A DNA stretch of 64,000 nt from Nocardia bovistercoris (GCF_015674855.1 NZ_JADMLG010000002.1:755280-819279); one strand, 5' to 3'; positions 1 to 9,414 are shown, numbered from the stretch's first letter. A program made the numbers and translations. Notes: generated by a model not told the origin, from the letters alone.

Positions 1-168
1 CAGCGAAGCTGCACGCTGTCGGCGTCGCGCGATACCGAGTGTCACCCTCGGCACGCCGCGAGCGCTCACGACTGGCTGTCCGATACGTCCCATCCTCGAT
101 GACCTGCCACCGACCTCGCATACGCCAGCTAGCCTTGACCCCGAACCCGCCGAACCCGTGGAGGAATA

Positions 169-972
169 TTGCGCACCCTCGGTCGATTCCTGATCCTCGT
201 CCTCGCGCTCACCGGCTGTTTCGCCCTCACCGGCCCCGCCGCCACCGCGGACCCGGTCACCATCGACGAGACCACCGCCCGGGAAATCGACGACATCCTC
301 GCCCAGCGCGCCGCCACCCCCGGCCTCGGCAAAGCCGACCTCGTAGAACTGCTCTCCCGCAAATTCCTCGGCACCCCCTACGGCGCGAACATGCTCATCG
401 GCTCCGCCTCCCGCCCCGAACAACTCGTCATCGACTTCCGCCGCGTCGACTGTTTCACCTACCTCGACTACGCGGCCGCACTGGCGGACTCCACCACCCG
501 CGACGATTTCGTCGCCAACCTCATCCGCACCCGCTACACCGACGGCCGCGTCGAATTCACCCAACGCCGCCACTTCTTCACCGACTGGTCGCGAACCCCC
601 AAACCCAACGCCACCGACATCACCGCGACCCTCACCCCCCGAGCGTCGACGATCACCAAGGACCTCAACGCCAAAGCCGACGGCAGCACCTACCTCCCCG
701 GCCTCCCCGTAGTCCGCCGCGCGATCACCTACATCCCCAGCGAATCCGTGGACGCCGACGTCCTCGCCCAACTCCACAACGGCGACTACATCGGCGCCTA
801 CACCCCCCAACCCGGCCTCGACGTAACCCACGTGGGCATCTACACCACCACCCCCACGGGCCCCGCCCTCCGCAACGCCTCCTCCCTCACCGAAAACAAC
901 AAGGTAGTCGACTCCCCTTTCCTCGACTACCTCCGAACCATCCCCGGAATAGTCGTCCTCCGCGCCCAGTAA
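169..972 (+). CDS. Secreted DUF1460 (NlpC/P60-like amidase-type) protein
   Basis: The 267-residue product starts at TTG, four bases after a GGAGGA ribosome site. The N-terminus is a hydrophobic export signal. It contains LTGC (residues 14-17), which fits a lipobox, so the mature protein may be lipid-anchored at Cys17. The body resembles the DUF1460 family, a NlpC/P60-type fold often annotated as N-acetylmuramoyl-alanine amidase-like. The likely nucleophile is Cys95 in RVDCFTY and the likely base is His221 in DVTHVGIY. A role in cell-wall peptide or amide cleavage is inferred from the family. The gene stands alone, and no partner can be seen in the 168 bases upstream. Codon use is extremely biased to C in the third position. 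Confidence 0.8.
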   Translation: MRTLGRFLILVLALTGCFALTGPAATADPVTIDETTAREIDDILAQRAATPGLGKADLVELLSRKFLGTPYGANMLIGSASRPEQLVIDFRRVDCFTYLDYAAALADSTTRDDFVANLIRTRYTDGRVEFTQRRHFFTDWSRTPKPNATDITATLTPRASTITKDLNAKADGSTYLPGLPVVRRAITYIPSESVDADVLAQLHNGDYIGAYTPQPGLDVTHVGIYTTTPTGPALRNASSLTENNKVVDSPFLDYLRTIPGIVVLRAQ

Positions 973-1259
973 CCCCACTCCTTGCACACATCCTGTCGGA
1001 CACCCACGGCCGACAGAAGTTCCGCCACGACGGATCCATTCGCACGACACAGTCAGAGCTCGTGCGGCGGTAGATCGTAGGAATCTGAGAACAACTCACG
1101 GTCGCGCTTGCGAATCGCGCCTGACTTCCCCGTGCTCGGCGGCCCCTGATGGCCGTCATCTCACTGCCCAGCGCTTGTTCGACGGCTTGTCGCTGACGCT
1201 CGTCGAGGGTGCGGCCAAGCCAGTCCGCTGACGTGGTTTCGACCACCGCCCCCAGCGCC

Positions 1260-3476
1260 TTACCGTTGTGCCCCTACAACATAGCGTCCCGATACCTCGA
1301 CGACTCCGGGGCGTTCGTCGTCGAGGACGAGTTCGCCCAAGCCGATCTTCTGTTGGATCTTCTTCATCCAGTTCGGCGCCCACCAGCAGCGGTCACCGAG
1401 CAGTTTCATCGTCGCGGGCACGACGAGCATGCGCAGCACGGTGGCGTCGATGAGCAGCGCGGCGATCATGCCGTAGGCGATGTACTGCATCAACACCAGA
1501 TCGGAGAAGGCGAAGGCGCCGGTGACGACGAGCAGGATCAGTGCGGCGGCGGTGATGATGCGGCCGGTGTGCGCGGTGCCGACGCGGATCGCGTCGGTGG
1601 TCGACGCCCCTTTCGCGCGTGCTTCGACCATGCGGGAGAGCAGGAAGACCTCGTAGTCGGTGGACAGGCCGTAGATGAGGGCGACGATCAGGACCAGCAC
1701 GTTCGCCTGGATGGGTTGGGGGGTGAAGTTCAGCAGCCCGGCGCCGTGGCCGTCGATGAAGATCCAGGTGAGGATGCCGAGGGTGGAGCCGAGTCCGAGC
1801 GCGCTCGTTATCGCCGCCTTGATCGGCAGGATCAGCGAGCCGAAGGTCAGGAACATCAGCAGGGTCGTGACGAGCAGGACGAGTCCGATCATCAGCGGTA
1901 TGCGTTTCTTCAGCCCGTCGAGACTGTCCTTCTGAACAGCGGGCACCCCGCCGACGAACATCCGCACCCCGTCGGGACTGCGGATCGAGCGCAGGTACTC
2001 GATGGTGGCGCCCGCCCGGCGGGAGTCCGTCAGCAGCGCTCTGGTCCGGTAGATCTCCGGTCGTGCGGTCGATCGCTGTGGAACATCGAATTTCCCCGCC
2101 AGTCCCGGCGCGTCGTTCGCCTGCTTCCACGCGGCCCCGACCGCGAAGCTGTCGGCGGCGACGAAGACCAGTTCGATCGGGTCGGACCTGCGAACGGGGA
2201 ACAACTCGTCGATCCGCTCCTGCGCGAGGCGAGTCTCGTTGTCCGGTGGCAGGTATCGCTCGCTGTATCCGCCGAAGGCCAGATTCCGCACGGGCAGGAT
2301 CAACAACAGCAGCAGAACACACAGAGTGCCGCCGACTCGCAGCGGATACCGCATCACCCAGCGCGCGGTCCTGCCCCAGAAGCTGTTCTCGACCTCCGCC
2401 GCCGTCCTGGTTTTCCGCAATCGCCTCGAGCCCAACATATCCACGCGCGGACCGAGGATGGCCAGCAGCGCGGGCAAGACCGTGACCGCGGTGAACGCCG
2501 CCAACGACACGGCGGAAATAGCACCGTAGGCAATCGATTTCAGGAACCCCTGCGGGAAGATCAGCATGCCACCCGCACTCGCGATGATCATCGTCGCCGA
2601 GAACACCACCGTGCGCCCCGCGGTCAGCACCGTGCGCCGCACCGCCGCCGGGGTGTCGTATCCCTCGGCGAGTTCTTCCCGGAAGCGACTCACGACGAAC
2701 AGGCCGTAGTCGATGGCCAAACCAAGGCCGATCATGGAGATAACCGGTGCCACAAAGGAATTGATCTCGGTGTATTCGGCTGCGAATCGGATGATCCCGT
2801 TCGCCCCGATCATCGTCAACCCGCCGACGACGAGCGGCAGCGCGGCGGCGACCAAGCCACCGAAGACGACGATCAGCAGCACCGCCACCAGGGGGAACGC
2901 GAGAAGTTCCATGCGCCGGATGTCGTCGGCCATGGTGTCGTTGAGCGTGCCCGCCACCGGCCGCAGACCACCGACCTGGACCACAACGCCGGGAATGTCG
3001 AAGGCGCCCTCGACCTCTCGATAGTTGCGGAGCATCTCGTTGTCGTTGTCGCCGCGAATGGCGATCGTCGCCACGGCGTACTTCTTGTCGGGCGTCGCGA
3101 ACGGCGATCCGCTCGCCCTGCCGGTTTCGGTGCGCCAATAGGCGCCGTTGATCCCGGTGATCTGTCCGGGGTGTCGGCGCGGCAGGCTGTCGAGATGCTC
3201 GACGACCGTCCGACCGAACTCTGGATCGTCGACGGTCGACCCGTGCGGCGCGGTGTAGAGCACGACCACGTCGACATCGTGGCCCTGCGCGAATGCCGCG
3301 CCGATCAGTTGCGCGGCGCGCGTTGAGTCCGACCCCGGATCGTCGAGCCCCCCGGCACTGAGATGTTCTCCGAGACCGAGGCCGTACGCGCCCAACGCGA
3401 GCAGTCCGGCGACCACGGCGCCGAGCACGGCGAACCGCAGCCGATGCACCAGATCACCCCAGCGCGCGAACACCAT
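1260..3476 (-). CDS. MMPL-family RND transporter
   Basis: The 738-residue polytopic membrane protein has the two-fold architecture of MMPL/RND exporters. There is one N-terminal helix, a periplasmic loop of about 150 residues, a helix bundle, a second loop and a second bundle. The characteristic motif GLAIDYGLFVVSRFREE (first half) and its counterpart GLSTDYEVFLLSRM (second half) carry the aspartate-tyrosine pairs used for proton relay in MmpL proteins. It is on the short side for an MmpL. The substrate cannot be read from sequence; family members export lipids or siderophores. It lies 19 bp downstream of the GT39-like gene on the same strand, so the two are probably co-transcribed. That suggests export of a glycosylated envelope component, which is inference. 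Confidence 0.92.
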   Translation of the reverse strand: MVFARWGDLVHRLRFAVLGAVVAGLLALGAYGLGLGEHLSAGGLDDPGSDSTRAAQLIGAAFAQGHDVDVVVLYTAPHGSTVDDPEFGRTVVEHLDSLPRRHPGQITGINGAYWRTETGRASGSPFATPDKKYAVATIAIRGDNDNEMLRNYREVEGAFDIPGVVVQVGGLRPVAGTLNDTMADDIRRMELLAFPLVAVLLIVVFGGLVAAALPLVVGGLTMIGANGIIRFAAEYTEINSFVAPVISMIGLGLAIDYGLFVVSRFREELAEGYDTPAAVRRTVLTAGRTVVFSATMIIASAGGMLIFPQGFLKSIAYGAISAVSLAAFTAVTVLPALLAILGPRVDMLGSRRLRKTRTAAEVENSFWGRTARWVMRYPLRVGGTLCVLLLLLILPVRNLAFGGYSERYLPPDNETRLAQERIDELFPVRRSDPIELVFVAADSFAVGAAWKQANDAPGLAGKFDVPQRSTARPEIYRTRALLTDSRRAGATIEYLRSIRSPDGVRMFVGGVPAVQKDSLDGLKKRIPLMIGLVLLVTTLLMFLTFGSLILPIKAAITSALGLGSTLGILTWIFIDGHGAGLLNFTPQPIQANVLVLIVALIYGLSTDYEVFLLSRMVEARAKGASTTDAIRVGTAHTGRIITAAALILLVVTGAFAFSDLVLMQYIAYGMIAALLIDATVLRMLVVPATMKLLGDRCWWAPNWMKKIQQKIGLGELVLDDERPGVVEVSGRYVVGAQR

Positions 3477-3495
3477 TGGCCCCGTTTCGTTCCGC

Positions 3496-5085
3496 TCAGC
3501 GAGTAGGTCGAGTCGTGGCCTTGGGGTCGCGCCAGAGGCCGAGGTCGAAGTACAGCGTGGTCATCGAGTCCCACGCGACGGACCAGCGCTGCTTCGGCCC
3601 TCGACATTTCCAGACGGCGACCATGCGGTCGATACCGGGTATCCCCATGGGATCGTCGACCTGCGCCACCCGCTCCACCCGCTCGAAACGGTTTCGCAGT
3701 TCGGGCTCCGCGGTGTCCAACCCGACGTAGATCACCGATGTCGCCGAATCCGGTGGCGGGCCGAAGAATCCGAAACCACGGCTCGGACTGTAGGTGGCGG
3801 GCAGGTCGTATTGCCCGCCGAACTGCTCGACAGCGCCCGCCTGCCAATAACCTTGAGCGATGATGACGGCGTGCGCCTTCTCGGCGGGCGTCAAGGTGTC
3901 ATATCCCGCATCGACGGCGGCGACCATCCGCGTCCAATTGGTGGTGCCCCAGAACGCCGACCGGAAGCCGAGATCGATGGCGTTCTCGGGCACGGTGCGC
4001 CAACCGGGCGGCAGCGGCAGGACGGTGAGCGAGGCGATGAACGTCAGCACCGTGAGCACGACGGTCGGGATCATCGCCAGGTTCATCCACCGCTTCCGGT
4101 CGTAGCGCCACAGGGCGACGGCGCCGAGAGCGAACATGGCCGGGAAGAAGCCCGTCGGATAGTACGGCCGACCGTGGGTGATGATGACGAACGTGGTCAT
4201 GATCACCAGCGCGACCGCGATGAAGCGATACGGGCGCAGCGCCTCCTGCCTGCACACACCCCAGAACCCGACCGCGATCAGCAACGATCCGAGAAAGCCC
4301 GCCAAGCCGAGCCACTGCGGCAGGAACCCGATCGGACCGTAGCCCGTCGCGTCCTGCTCCGCGCCGATGATCGCGCCCATGGCCAACTGCGGCCAATTGT
4401 GTTGTGACTGCCAATACAGAATCGGGATCAAGGACGAGGCGAGGATTCCCGTCGACACCCACAGCGCCGGGCGGCGCAGCATTTCCCTCGGACCGCAGAG
4501 GATCACGCCGAGACCGAGGCAGGCCCAGACCAGCGGGATCATCCATTTCACCTGCATATCCAGGGCGGCGACCAGTCCGGCGATCACGATGAGCCGATCC
4601 TGGCGAGTACGAACCCAACGGATGAACAGCCATGTGATCACCGCCGTGAGCGTGGCGTCGAAGGAGAAAGTGCTCAACGCGACCTGGGTGGCCAGCAGGT
4701 AGGACGTGGCGTAGGTGCCCGCCGCGAGCAGCTGCACGCGACGACTGCCCCGGAGTTCGTAGGCGATCAACGCCGCGACCACGATCGCGCCGACGCCCAT
4801 GATGACGGCCGGAAACCGCAGCGCCGTCACCGATCCCGGTGCGAGCAGGTCCGCGATCCGGGCGAAGAGCGGCACGATGACGCCCTGGTCCGCGTAGGTG
4901 TAGTCGAGCCGCCGTCCGGCTGAGAGGAAGTAGAGTTCGTCGCCGAAGAAGTCGTAGCGCCCGGCCGTGGCCGTGAGCGCGATCGTGGAAATCAGGGCCA
5001 TCAGCGCGACACCGCGAACCGCGAACTCCGGATGCCCGTCCGAAATGGCCATCGGCTCGGTGCGCGCCGCAACGACCGCCGTCAT
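3496..5085 (-). CDS. GT39/ArnT-like membrane glycosyltransferase
   Basis: The 529-residue protein has about ten to twelve membrane helices and resembles the PMT/ArnT (GT39/GT83) superfamily. An acidic motif GDELYFLSAGRRLDY follows the first helix, as in polyprenyl-phosphate-dependent transferases where an Asp-Glu is catalytic. The start chosen is the ATG at 5085, eight bases after TTGGGGGC. The open frame extends upstream to 5274, but that stretch has no family character. The role is inferred to be transfer of a sugar from a polyprenyl-phosphate donor to an envelope acceptor at the outer face of the membrane. It precedes the MMPL transporter gene by 19 bp. Confidence 0.85.
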   Translation of the reverse strand: MTAVVAARTEPMAISDGHPEFAVRGVALMALISTIALTATAGRYDFFGDELYFLSAGRRLDYTYADQGVIVPLFARIADLLAPGSVTALRFPAVIMGVGAIVVAALIAYELRGSRRVQLLAAGTYATSYLLATQVALSTFSFDATLTAVITWLFIRWVRTRQDRLIVIAGLVAALDMQVKWMIPLVWACLGLGVILCGPREMLRRPALWVSTGILASSLIPILYWQSQHNWPQLAMGAIIGAEQDATGYGPIGFLPQWLGLAGFLGSLLIAVGFWGVCRQEALRPYRFIAVALVIMTTFVIITHGRPYYPTGFFPAMFALGAVALWRYDRKRWMNLAMIPTVVLTVLTFIASLTVLPLPPGWRTVPENAIDLGFRSAFWGTTNWTRMVAAVDAGYDTLTPAEKAHAVIIAQGYWQAGAVEQFGGQYDLPATYSPSRGFGFFGPPPDSATSVIYVGLDTAEPELRNRFERVERVAQVDDPMGIPGIDRMVAVWKCRGPKQRWSVAWDSMTTLYFDLGLWRDPKATTRPTR

Positions 5086-5867
5086 GAACTGCCCCCAAGA
5101 AATTTCGACAGATGCGCCGAAGACACCGGGCGATTCCCCGCAGCCGACTTCAGCCGCGCGGGCCGTCGTGGTCGTGCTCGGCCTGTGTAACCGTGGGAAT
5201 GCTAGCTTCGCATCACCGGAACTCGCAAATTCACCGGTAAATCTGCGATAGCGCATCGCTTTTAGTACCGGCAATTAATTGGCGATCGGCTGCCGCTACC
5301 GGCGTGAACAGGGTTCCTAAATGCGGATATCCAAGATACGTACCGGTAATTATCGACTTGCCGACCCGCTGCGGCAGGCACCGGACTCGGAAGCCTCTAG
5401 GCTGGTAATTCGAGTCACCCGAGAAGAAATCACCGGTTCCGAGTCACGCGATCTCGACACACTCGATACGAGTCATGCAAAGAGCAGGTCATCGCATGGA
5501 TATACGCGAGCTGGAGTTGCGCGCCGAGTCCCCGCAGGCGGACCTCGGTCACCGCCGAGCATGGTCTCCTACTACCCACTTCGGGGACTCGCCGCGAGCC
5601 GATCGGACACCAACTATCGGGCATCGACCTTCCGCGGCATCGACTCGATCTGCGCCCGGGATCGGATCCGGCGGCGACCACCACATCCTACGAAGGCGAT
5701 TATCGTTCCGGACAAGCCGAGCAACCGACGAGACACATATACCAATCCCGTACTCGCCGTTTAGCCTATCGGGAGTTGCCGGCGGATTTTCATACGTCAT
5801 TCACTGCAACGAATTGAATCGACACACCGAACGCATCATGCAGCCTCAAGAAATTCGAATACGGGTA
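5086..5867. other. Long intergenic region with repeated ACCGG(T/C)AA motifs
   Basis: No convincing gene is present: the open frames are shadows of neighbours or have poor codon structure. It is relatively AT-rich and should hold the promoter of the GT39-MMPL pair. A near-identical 13-mer occurs twice in direct orientation, GTACCGGCAATTA at 5265-5277 and GTACCGGTAATTA at 5340-5352. A related TCACCGGTAAA lies near 5231. These could be operator half-sites, but no protein can be named. Confidence 0.4.
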
Positions 5868-6815
5868 CTAGAACCATCTTCGGAGGAGGCCGGACCTGAG
5901 CTTTTTTCGCCGTCTATTACGCCCGGTCGGGTCGAGCCAGCCAGGCAGCGGTTCTCGAGCGGCGAGCCATATGCCAGGTATTCCGGCGAGCGCGGACCGG
6001 TCACCGACACCGGTGTGAGCCGCGACGATACCGCCGACAATGGCGCCGGTGGTGTCGATATCTCCGTCCGCGGCGACACACGTGAGGATCGCGGTCGGGA
6101 AATCGCCCAGATGCGTTGCCGCGACCCACATGGTGAACGGCACCGTATTCTGCGCGGTGACCAACGACCCGTTGCCGAGTTCCGCCGCGGCTTCTTCGGC
6201 GGAGGCGCTGAGCATTCCGCGAGCGCGGCGTATCAGTCGGGCGGTCTCACCGTCGCCGAGGCGATCCAGGACCGCGGTGATGAACTCGCCTGGCGTAGGC
6301 CGAATCCCGGTGACCCGCGCGTGCGCGGCGAGACCAGCCGCCAAAGCCACCGCGACCGCCCCGCTCACCCCTTCCGGATGCAGATGCGTCACCTGCGCCG
6401 ACCGGATCGCCTCGACGACAATCTTTTCCGGATCACCGGCGAAGAAGGCGCCTAACGGCGCGACCCGCATGGCCGCGCCGTTACCACACGATCCCTGGTC
6501 ACCGAACGCGGCCGCGGCGGCCTTCCGCCAGTGCATACCGTCGCGCACCCGACGCAAGGTGTCGACCGTCGCGAAACCGTAGTCACGATGCGGCTGAAAC
6601 CGCCGAGCGAACGCGACAGCCAGCCGATCCTGATCGATCCCGCCGTGCCCACACAGTTCGGCGACCACCGAGCAAGCCATCTCGGTGTCATCGGTCCACC
6701 CCAACGGCCCCGCCGTCGAATCCACCGTCCGCAGATCGGAAACCGACCGACCCATGATCGGAAAATGCTGCCCCAACGCATCCCCCACCGACAACCCATC
6801 CAAGGAATCGAACAT
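5868..6815 (-). CDS. ADP-ribosylglycohydrolase (DraG/ARH family)
   Basis: The 315-residue protein has the hallmarks of the ADP-ribosyl-glycohydrolase family. These are GLSVGDALG near the N-terminus, GWTDDTEMA (metal ligands Asp42 and Asp43), SCGNGAAMRVAPLG in the middle, and ADGDIDTTGAI near residue 250 (Asp252 and Asp254). Members remove ADP-ribose from proteins, nucleic acids or small molecules with a binuclear metal centre. The ATG at 6815 follows GGGAGG by 15 bases. A TTG one codon earlier, or a GTG five codons earlier, is possible. It is divergent from the type VII toxin module that starts 169 bp away and encodes an ADP-ribosyltransferase, so a link between writer and eraser is possible but unproven. 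Confidence 0.88.
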   Translation of the reverse strand: MFDSLDGLSVGDALGQHFPIMGRSVSDLRTVDSTAGPLGWTDDTEMACSVVAELCGHGGIDQDRLAVAFARRFQPHRDYGFATVDTLRRVRDGMHWRKAAAAAFGDQGSCGNGAAMRVAPLGAFFAGDPEKIVVEAIRSAQVTHLHPEGVSGAVAVALAAGLAAHARVTGIRPTPGEFITAVLDRLGDGETARLIRRARGMLSASAEEAAAELGNGSLVTAQNTVPFTMWVAATHLGDFPTAILTCVAADGDIDTTGAIVGGIVAAHTGVGDRSALAGIPGIWLAAREPLPGWLDPTGRNRRRKKLRSGLLRRWF

Positions 6816-6984
6816 CAAGTCGACGTGCACCCTCCCGACAGTAGCCGCGCCGAAACACCGCCCTTCGCCGAGCGCTGACACAGGTCGGCGCGCACGGTAG
6901 CCGCGCAAGGCGAGCCGGCCATCATCGCGAGTACGGTCTGTCGGATAGCCTGAGCGCTCGGGCCGAAGTCGAAGGGGGCTGCAA

Positions 6985-7293
6985 GTGGCAGAAGCGTCGT
7001 TGTCGATCGAGCTAGCGGAAGTCCAGGCGTTGGGGCGCTTGGCCTACACCATCGCGACGGAATGCAAGTCGGGGTATTCGACGCTGGTCGCCGATACCCG
7101 GTTCACGATCGACAGTTGGTCCGGGAACAACTCCGATACCTTCGCGGCAGGCTGGTCGGAGTTCCACGAGGGCGCCGATCAGGTATGGGATGCGTTGTTC
7201 GAGTTGGCGGAAAAGCTGGGCGTCACAGCTGAAACCCTGGCTACCACCGATCAGACCCGCGCGACGGGACTCAGTTCTCTCGACCTGCCCTGA
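6985..7293 (+). CDS. WXG100-like type VII secretion protein (first of pair)
   Basis: A 102-residue, mostly helical protein with the helix-turn-helix layout of WXG100 proteins. The turn motif is WSG in DSWSGNNSDTFAAGW (residues 44-58). It starts at GTG 6985 after GAAGGGGG. It lacks an obvious C-terminal YxxxD/E signal, which may be supplied by its partner. It is the first gene of a four-gene run (6985-9414) that ends in an ADP-ribosyltransferase toxin, so it probably pairs with the next product to guide that toxin to an ESX system encoded elsewhere. Confidence 0.75.
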   Translation: MAEASLSIELAEVQALGRLAYTIATECKSGYSTLVADTRFTIDSWSGNNSDTFAAGWSEFHEGADQVWDALFELAEKLGVTAETLATTDQTRATGLSSLDLP

Positions 7294-7309
7294 ACGGAAT
7301 CCGGTCTTC

Positions 7310-7612
7310 ATGACATCCGAAACACCCGCGTTCTCGGTCGATCTCGACCAACTCGACGATCTCGCCGCCCGAATGCGCGGCTATGCCGACGCGGTCGCCG
7401 AGCGGCTGAGCGAACTCGAGCAGAAAGCCAAGGAAGCCGAAGCCGTGTGGGCCGGGTCAGCGGCGGTCGCATATCGCCAGGCACACACCGAATGGGTCGC
7501 CGGAGTGACCGATATGCGGGAAGGTCTCGCGGCGTTGGAAGCTGCCGTGAAAACCGCGCACACGGGCTACACCGACGCTGTCACCGAGGGCCGAAGGATC
7601 CTCGGCATATGA
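7310..7612 (+). CDS. WXG100-like type VII secretion protein (second of pair)
   Basis: A 100-residue helical protein with a WAG turn in VWAGSAAVAYRQAHTEW, the WXG100 signature. The second helix ends in a region that contains YTDAVTEG, a plausible YxxxD/E-type secretion element. The ATG at 7310 is 16 bp after the previous stop codon. Its own stop overlaps the toxin start (ATGA at 7609-7612), which indicates translational coupling. It most likely forms a heterodimer with the preceding protein and acts as targeting factor for the toxin. Confidence 0.78.
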   Translation: MTSETPAFSVDLDQLDDLAARMRGYADAVAERLSELEQKAKEAEAVWAGSAAVAYRQAHTEWVAGVTDMREGLAALEAAVKTAHTGYTDAVTEGRRILGI

Positions 7613-9069
7613 CGGTCGCGGTTGATCCCACCTCCTATTACAAGGCCGCCACCCTCTGCTTCGATTCGGCGGACGCGCTGTGGGACAGCTTCCGATACGT
7701 ATTCAGCGAACTGTCCGGTTGCGGGGCGATGGCGGGTATCGATGAGGACGGCCGAAAGTGGGCGGCCTCCTACAACCAGTCCGCCGCCGAGGCCGTGACG
7801 TTCTTCGAATCCACCTACACCGCGCTGTATTCCTATGGCGTCGCGCTCAACGATCTCGGTTTCACCCATGCCCGATCCGACGCCACGCTGAAGGGCACCG
7901 CGCAGCCCGAACGGCCGAAAGATCCGGCAGGCAAAGCGTTCGGGCCCTACGCCGTCCCCGCCGCGGCGGGCGGGGCCGGGATCGGTCTGGCCGAGACCGC
8001 CGTCGAAGTCCTCGACGCCATCAACTGCCCACTGCCGGACGGCAACACCGACAAACTCGCCAAAGCAGCCGAAGCGTGGGATCGACTCGGCACGATCTAT
8101 CAGAACACCAACGCCAAGGACAAGATCACCATCGCGGGCACGCTGTTCACCGACGTGCTGTCCGACGACGTGATCCAGGTCCGCGAAGACCTGAAAACGT
8201 TGGAGAACTCGATCGGTGAACTGCTCACCTCCTGCGTGACGATCAGCAAATCCTCCACCGATTACCGGGATTCGATCCAGGAACTGCGTAACCAGATCAA
8301 AGGCTTCATCGAGGCCATCATCACCGAGGCCGCGATCAATGTGGCGATCACCGTCGTCGCGTCGTGCCTGACCGGTGTCGGCGGTGTGATCGCCGGAGCC
8401 AAGGCCGTCGAATCCGCCCGCCGCTGGGCGGTGAAGATCCAGGAAGCCGTGAAGGGATGGCGAATACGCAAGGCGTTGCAGCTCAAAGGCGTGGACGAGA
8501 ACTCGCTGGCCGCGATCGCCAAAAGCCGGAAAACCACCCAGGACCTCCGCGATCGGCTCGGCACACCCACCGGCGGCCGACAACCGAAAATCGTGCCGTC
8601 CAACACACGGGCACTGACCGACGAGGATCGGTGGGCGCTACTGCAAGGGCCGAGCGACCGCAGCGGCAGATCTTTGACCGAAATGCTGCGCCGCGGCGAA
8701 ACCCTCACTCCCGACCAGCAGCGTCAGGTCGACGCGTTCAACGAGGCGCTGAGTAAGCTACCCGCACACGAGGGCCCGGTAACCCGACACACCAACCTCA
8801 CCCAGCAGCAACTCGACCAATACGTTCCGGGACAGGCGCATTCCGAGGTCGGTTTCACCTCGACCAGCACCAGACCCCAAGGCTCGAACGAACTGCTGGT
8901 GAACGGCTCCAACGTCGAGTTCCAGATCGCATCCAAGACCGGCCGCGACTACACCGCATACGGAACCCCCGACGAGATCCTTTTCCCATCGGGCACGAAC
9001 TTCTTCGTCAACAGCAAAACCATCGATCCGGCGACCGGCAAGGTTGTCATCCGAATGTCCGAGATGTGA
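7609..9069 (+). CDS. Type VII-associated polymorphic toxin with C-terminal ADP-ribosyltransferase domain
   Basis: A 486-residue protein with a helical N-terminal region (about 1-290), a short hydrophobic stretch near 250-270, a linker, and an ADP-ribosyltransferase-like domain from about 340. The R-S-E elements are Arg393 (VTRH), Ser418-Thr-Ser420 (FTSTST) and Glu456 (PDEILFPSGT). In most arginine-specific ADP-ribosyltransferases the last element is E-x-E. Here the first glutamate is replaced by Pro454 while the catalytic Glu456 remains, so target preference may be altered. It is coupled by ATGA to a WXG100 gene and followed by a 111-residue protein that could be its immunity partner. Secretion by an ESX system and antibacterial or anti-host use are inferences. 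Confidence 0.8.
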   Translation: MTVAVDPTSYYKAATLCFDSADALWDSFRYVFSELSGCGAMAGIDEDGRKWAASYNQSAAEAVTFFESTYTALYSYGVALNDLGFTHARSDATLKGTAQPERPKDPAGKAFGPYAVPAAAGGAGIGLAETAVEVLDAINCPLPDGNTDKLAKAAEAWDRLGTIYQNTNAKDKITIAGTLFTDVLSDDVIQVREDLKTLENSIGELLTSCVTISKSSTDYRDSIQELRNQIKGFIEAIITEAAINVAITVVASCLTGVGGVIAGAKAVESARRWAVKIQEAVKGWRIRKALQLKGVDENSLAAIAKSRKTTQDLRDRLGTPTGGRQPKIVPSNTRALTDEDRWALLQGPSDRSGRSLTEMLRRGETLTPDQQRQVDAFNEALSKLPAHEGPVTRHTNLTQQQLDQYVPGQAHSEVGFTSTSTRPQGSNELLVNGSNVEFQIASKTGRDYTAYGTPDEILFPSGTNFFVNSKTIDPATGKVVIRMSEM

Positions 9070-9078
9070 GAGGGAACG

Positions 9079-9414
9079 ATGCCGAAGAAAATCGGAGGCA
9101 AAATCTTCTACACCGCCGAGGAGACCGAGCAATTGGGCCTGCGACCCTCCGCGGAGGAAATCGCCCGCACCGAGCAGATGTTCGCGGAATGGGAGGAACG
9201 TAAACGCGCCGCAGGCCCGGCGCCGGAGGGCACGATTCCCGCCGGTTTCGGCGGCCGATTCTCCGACGATCTCGCAGGCACCGAATACGAAGGCTGGACC
9301 CGAGACCCCGGCACGAACCAGTGGTACGACAAGGAAGGTCGACCGGTCTACTACGACCAGAACCGTGGATGCTATCTCGACGAATCCGGTCGCCAGATCG
9401 ACTCGAAACGCTAG
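9079..9414 (+). CDS. Small aromatic-repeat protein, candidate immunity to the ADP-ribosyltransferase toxin
   Basis: A 111-residue soluble protein that I do not recognise. It starts 9 bp after the toxin gene with a GAGAGGGAA ribosome site. The C-terminal half contains spaced aromatic units (GWTRDPGTNQWYD, GRPVYYDQNRGCYLDESGRQ) that look like short beta repeats of the WW or OCRE kind. Position directly after a toxin gene is the classical place of an immunity gene, and this is the only support for that role. An accessory domain or chaperone of the toxin is the main alternative. Confidence 0.6.
   Translation: MPKKIGGKIFYTAEETEQLGLRPSAEEIARTEQMFAEWEERKRAAGPAPEGTIPAGFGGRFSDDLAGTEYEGWTRDPGTNQWYDKEGRPVYYDQNRGCYLDESGRQIDSKR

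Noticed and set aside
1156..1246. Helical-looking minus-strand peptide (DWLGRTLDERQRQAVEQAL)
   Set aside because: Too short, without a stop-delimited gene structure or ribosome site that I can support; left as intergenic.
1209..3326. 705-codon plus-strand open frame
   Set aside because: Antisense shadow of the MMPL transporter gene; composition is arginine, aspartate and glutamine-rich without any domain.
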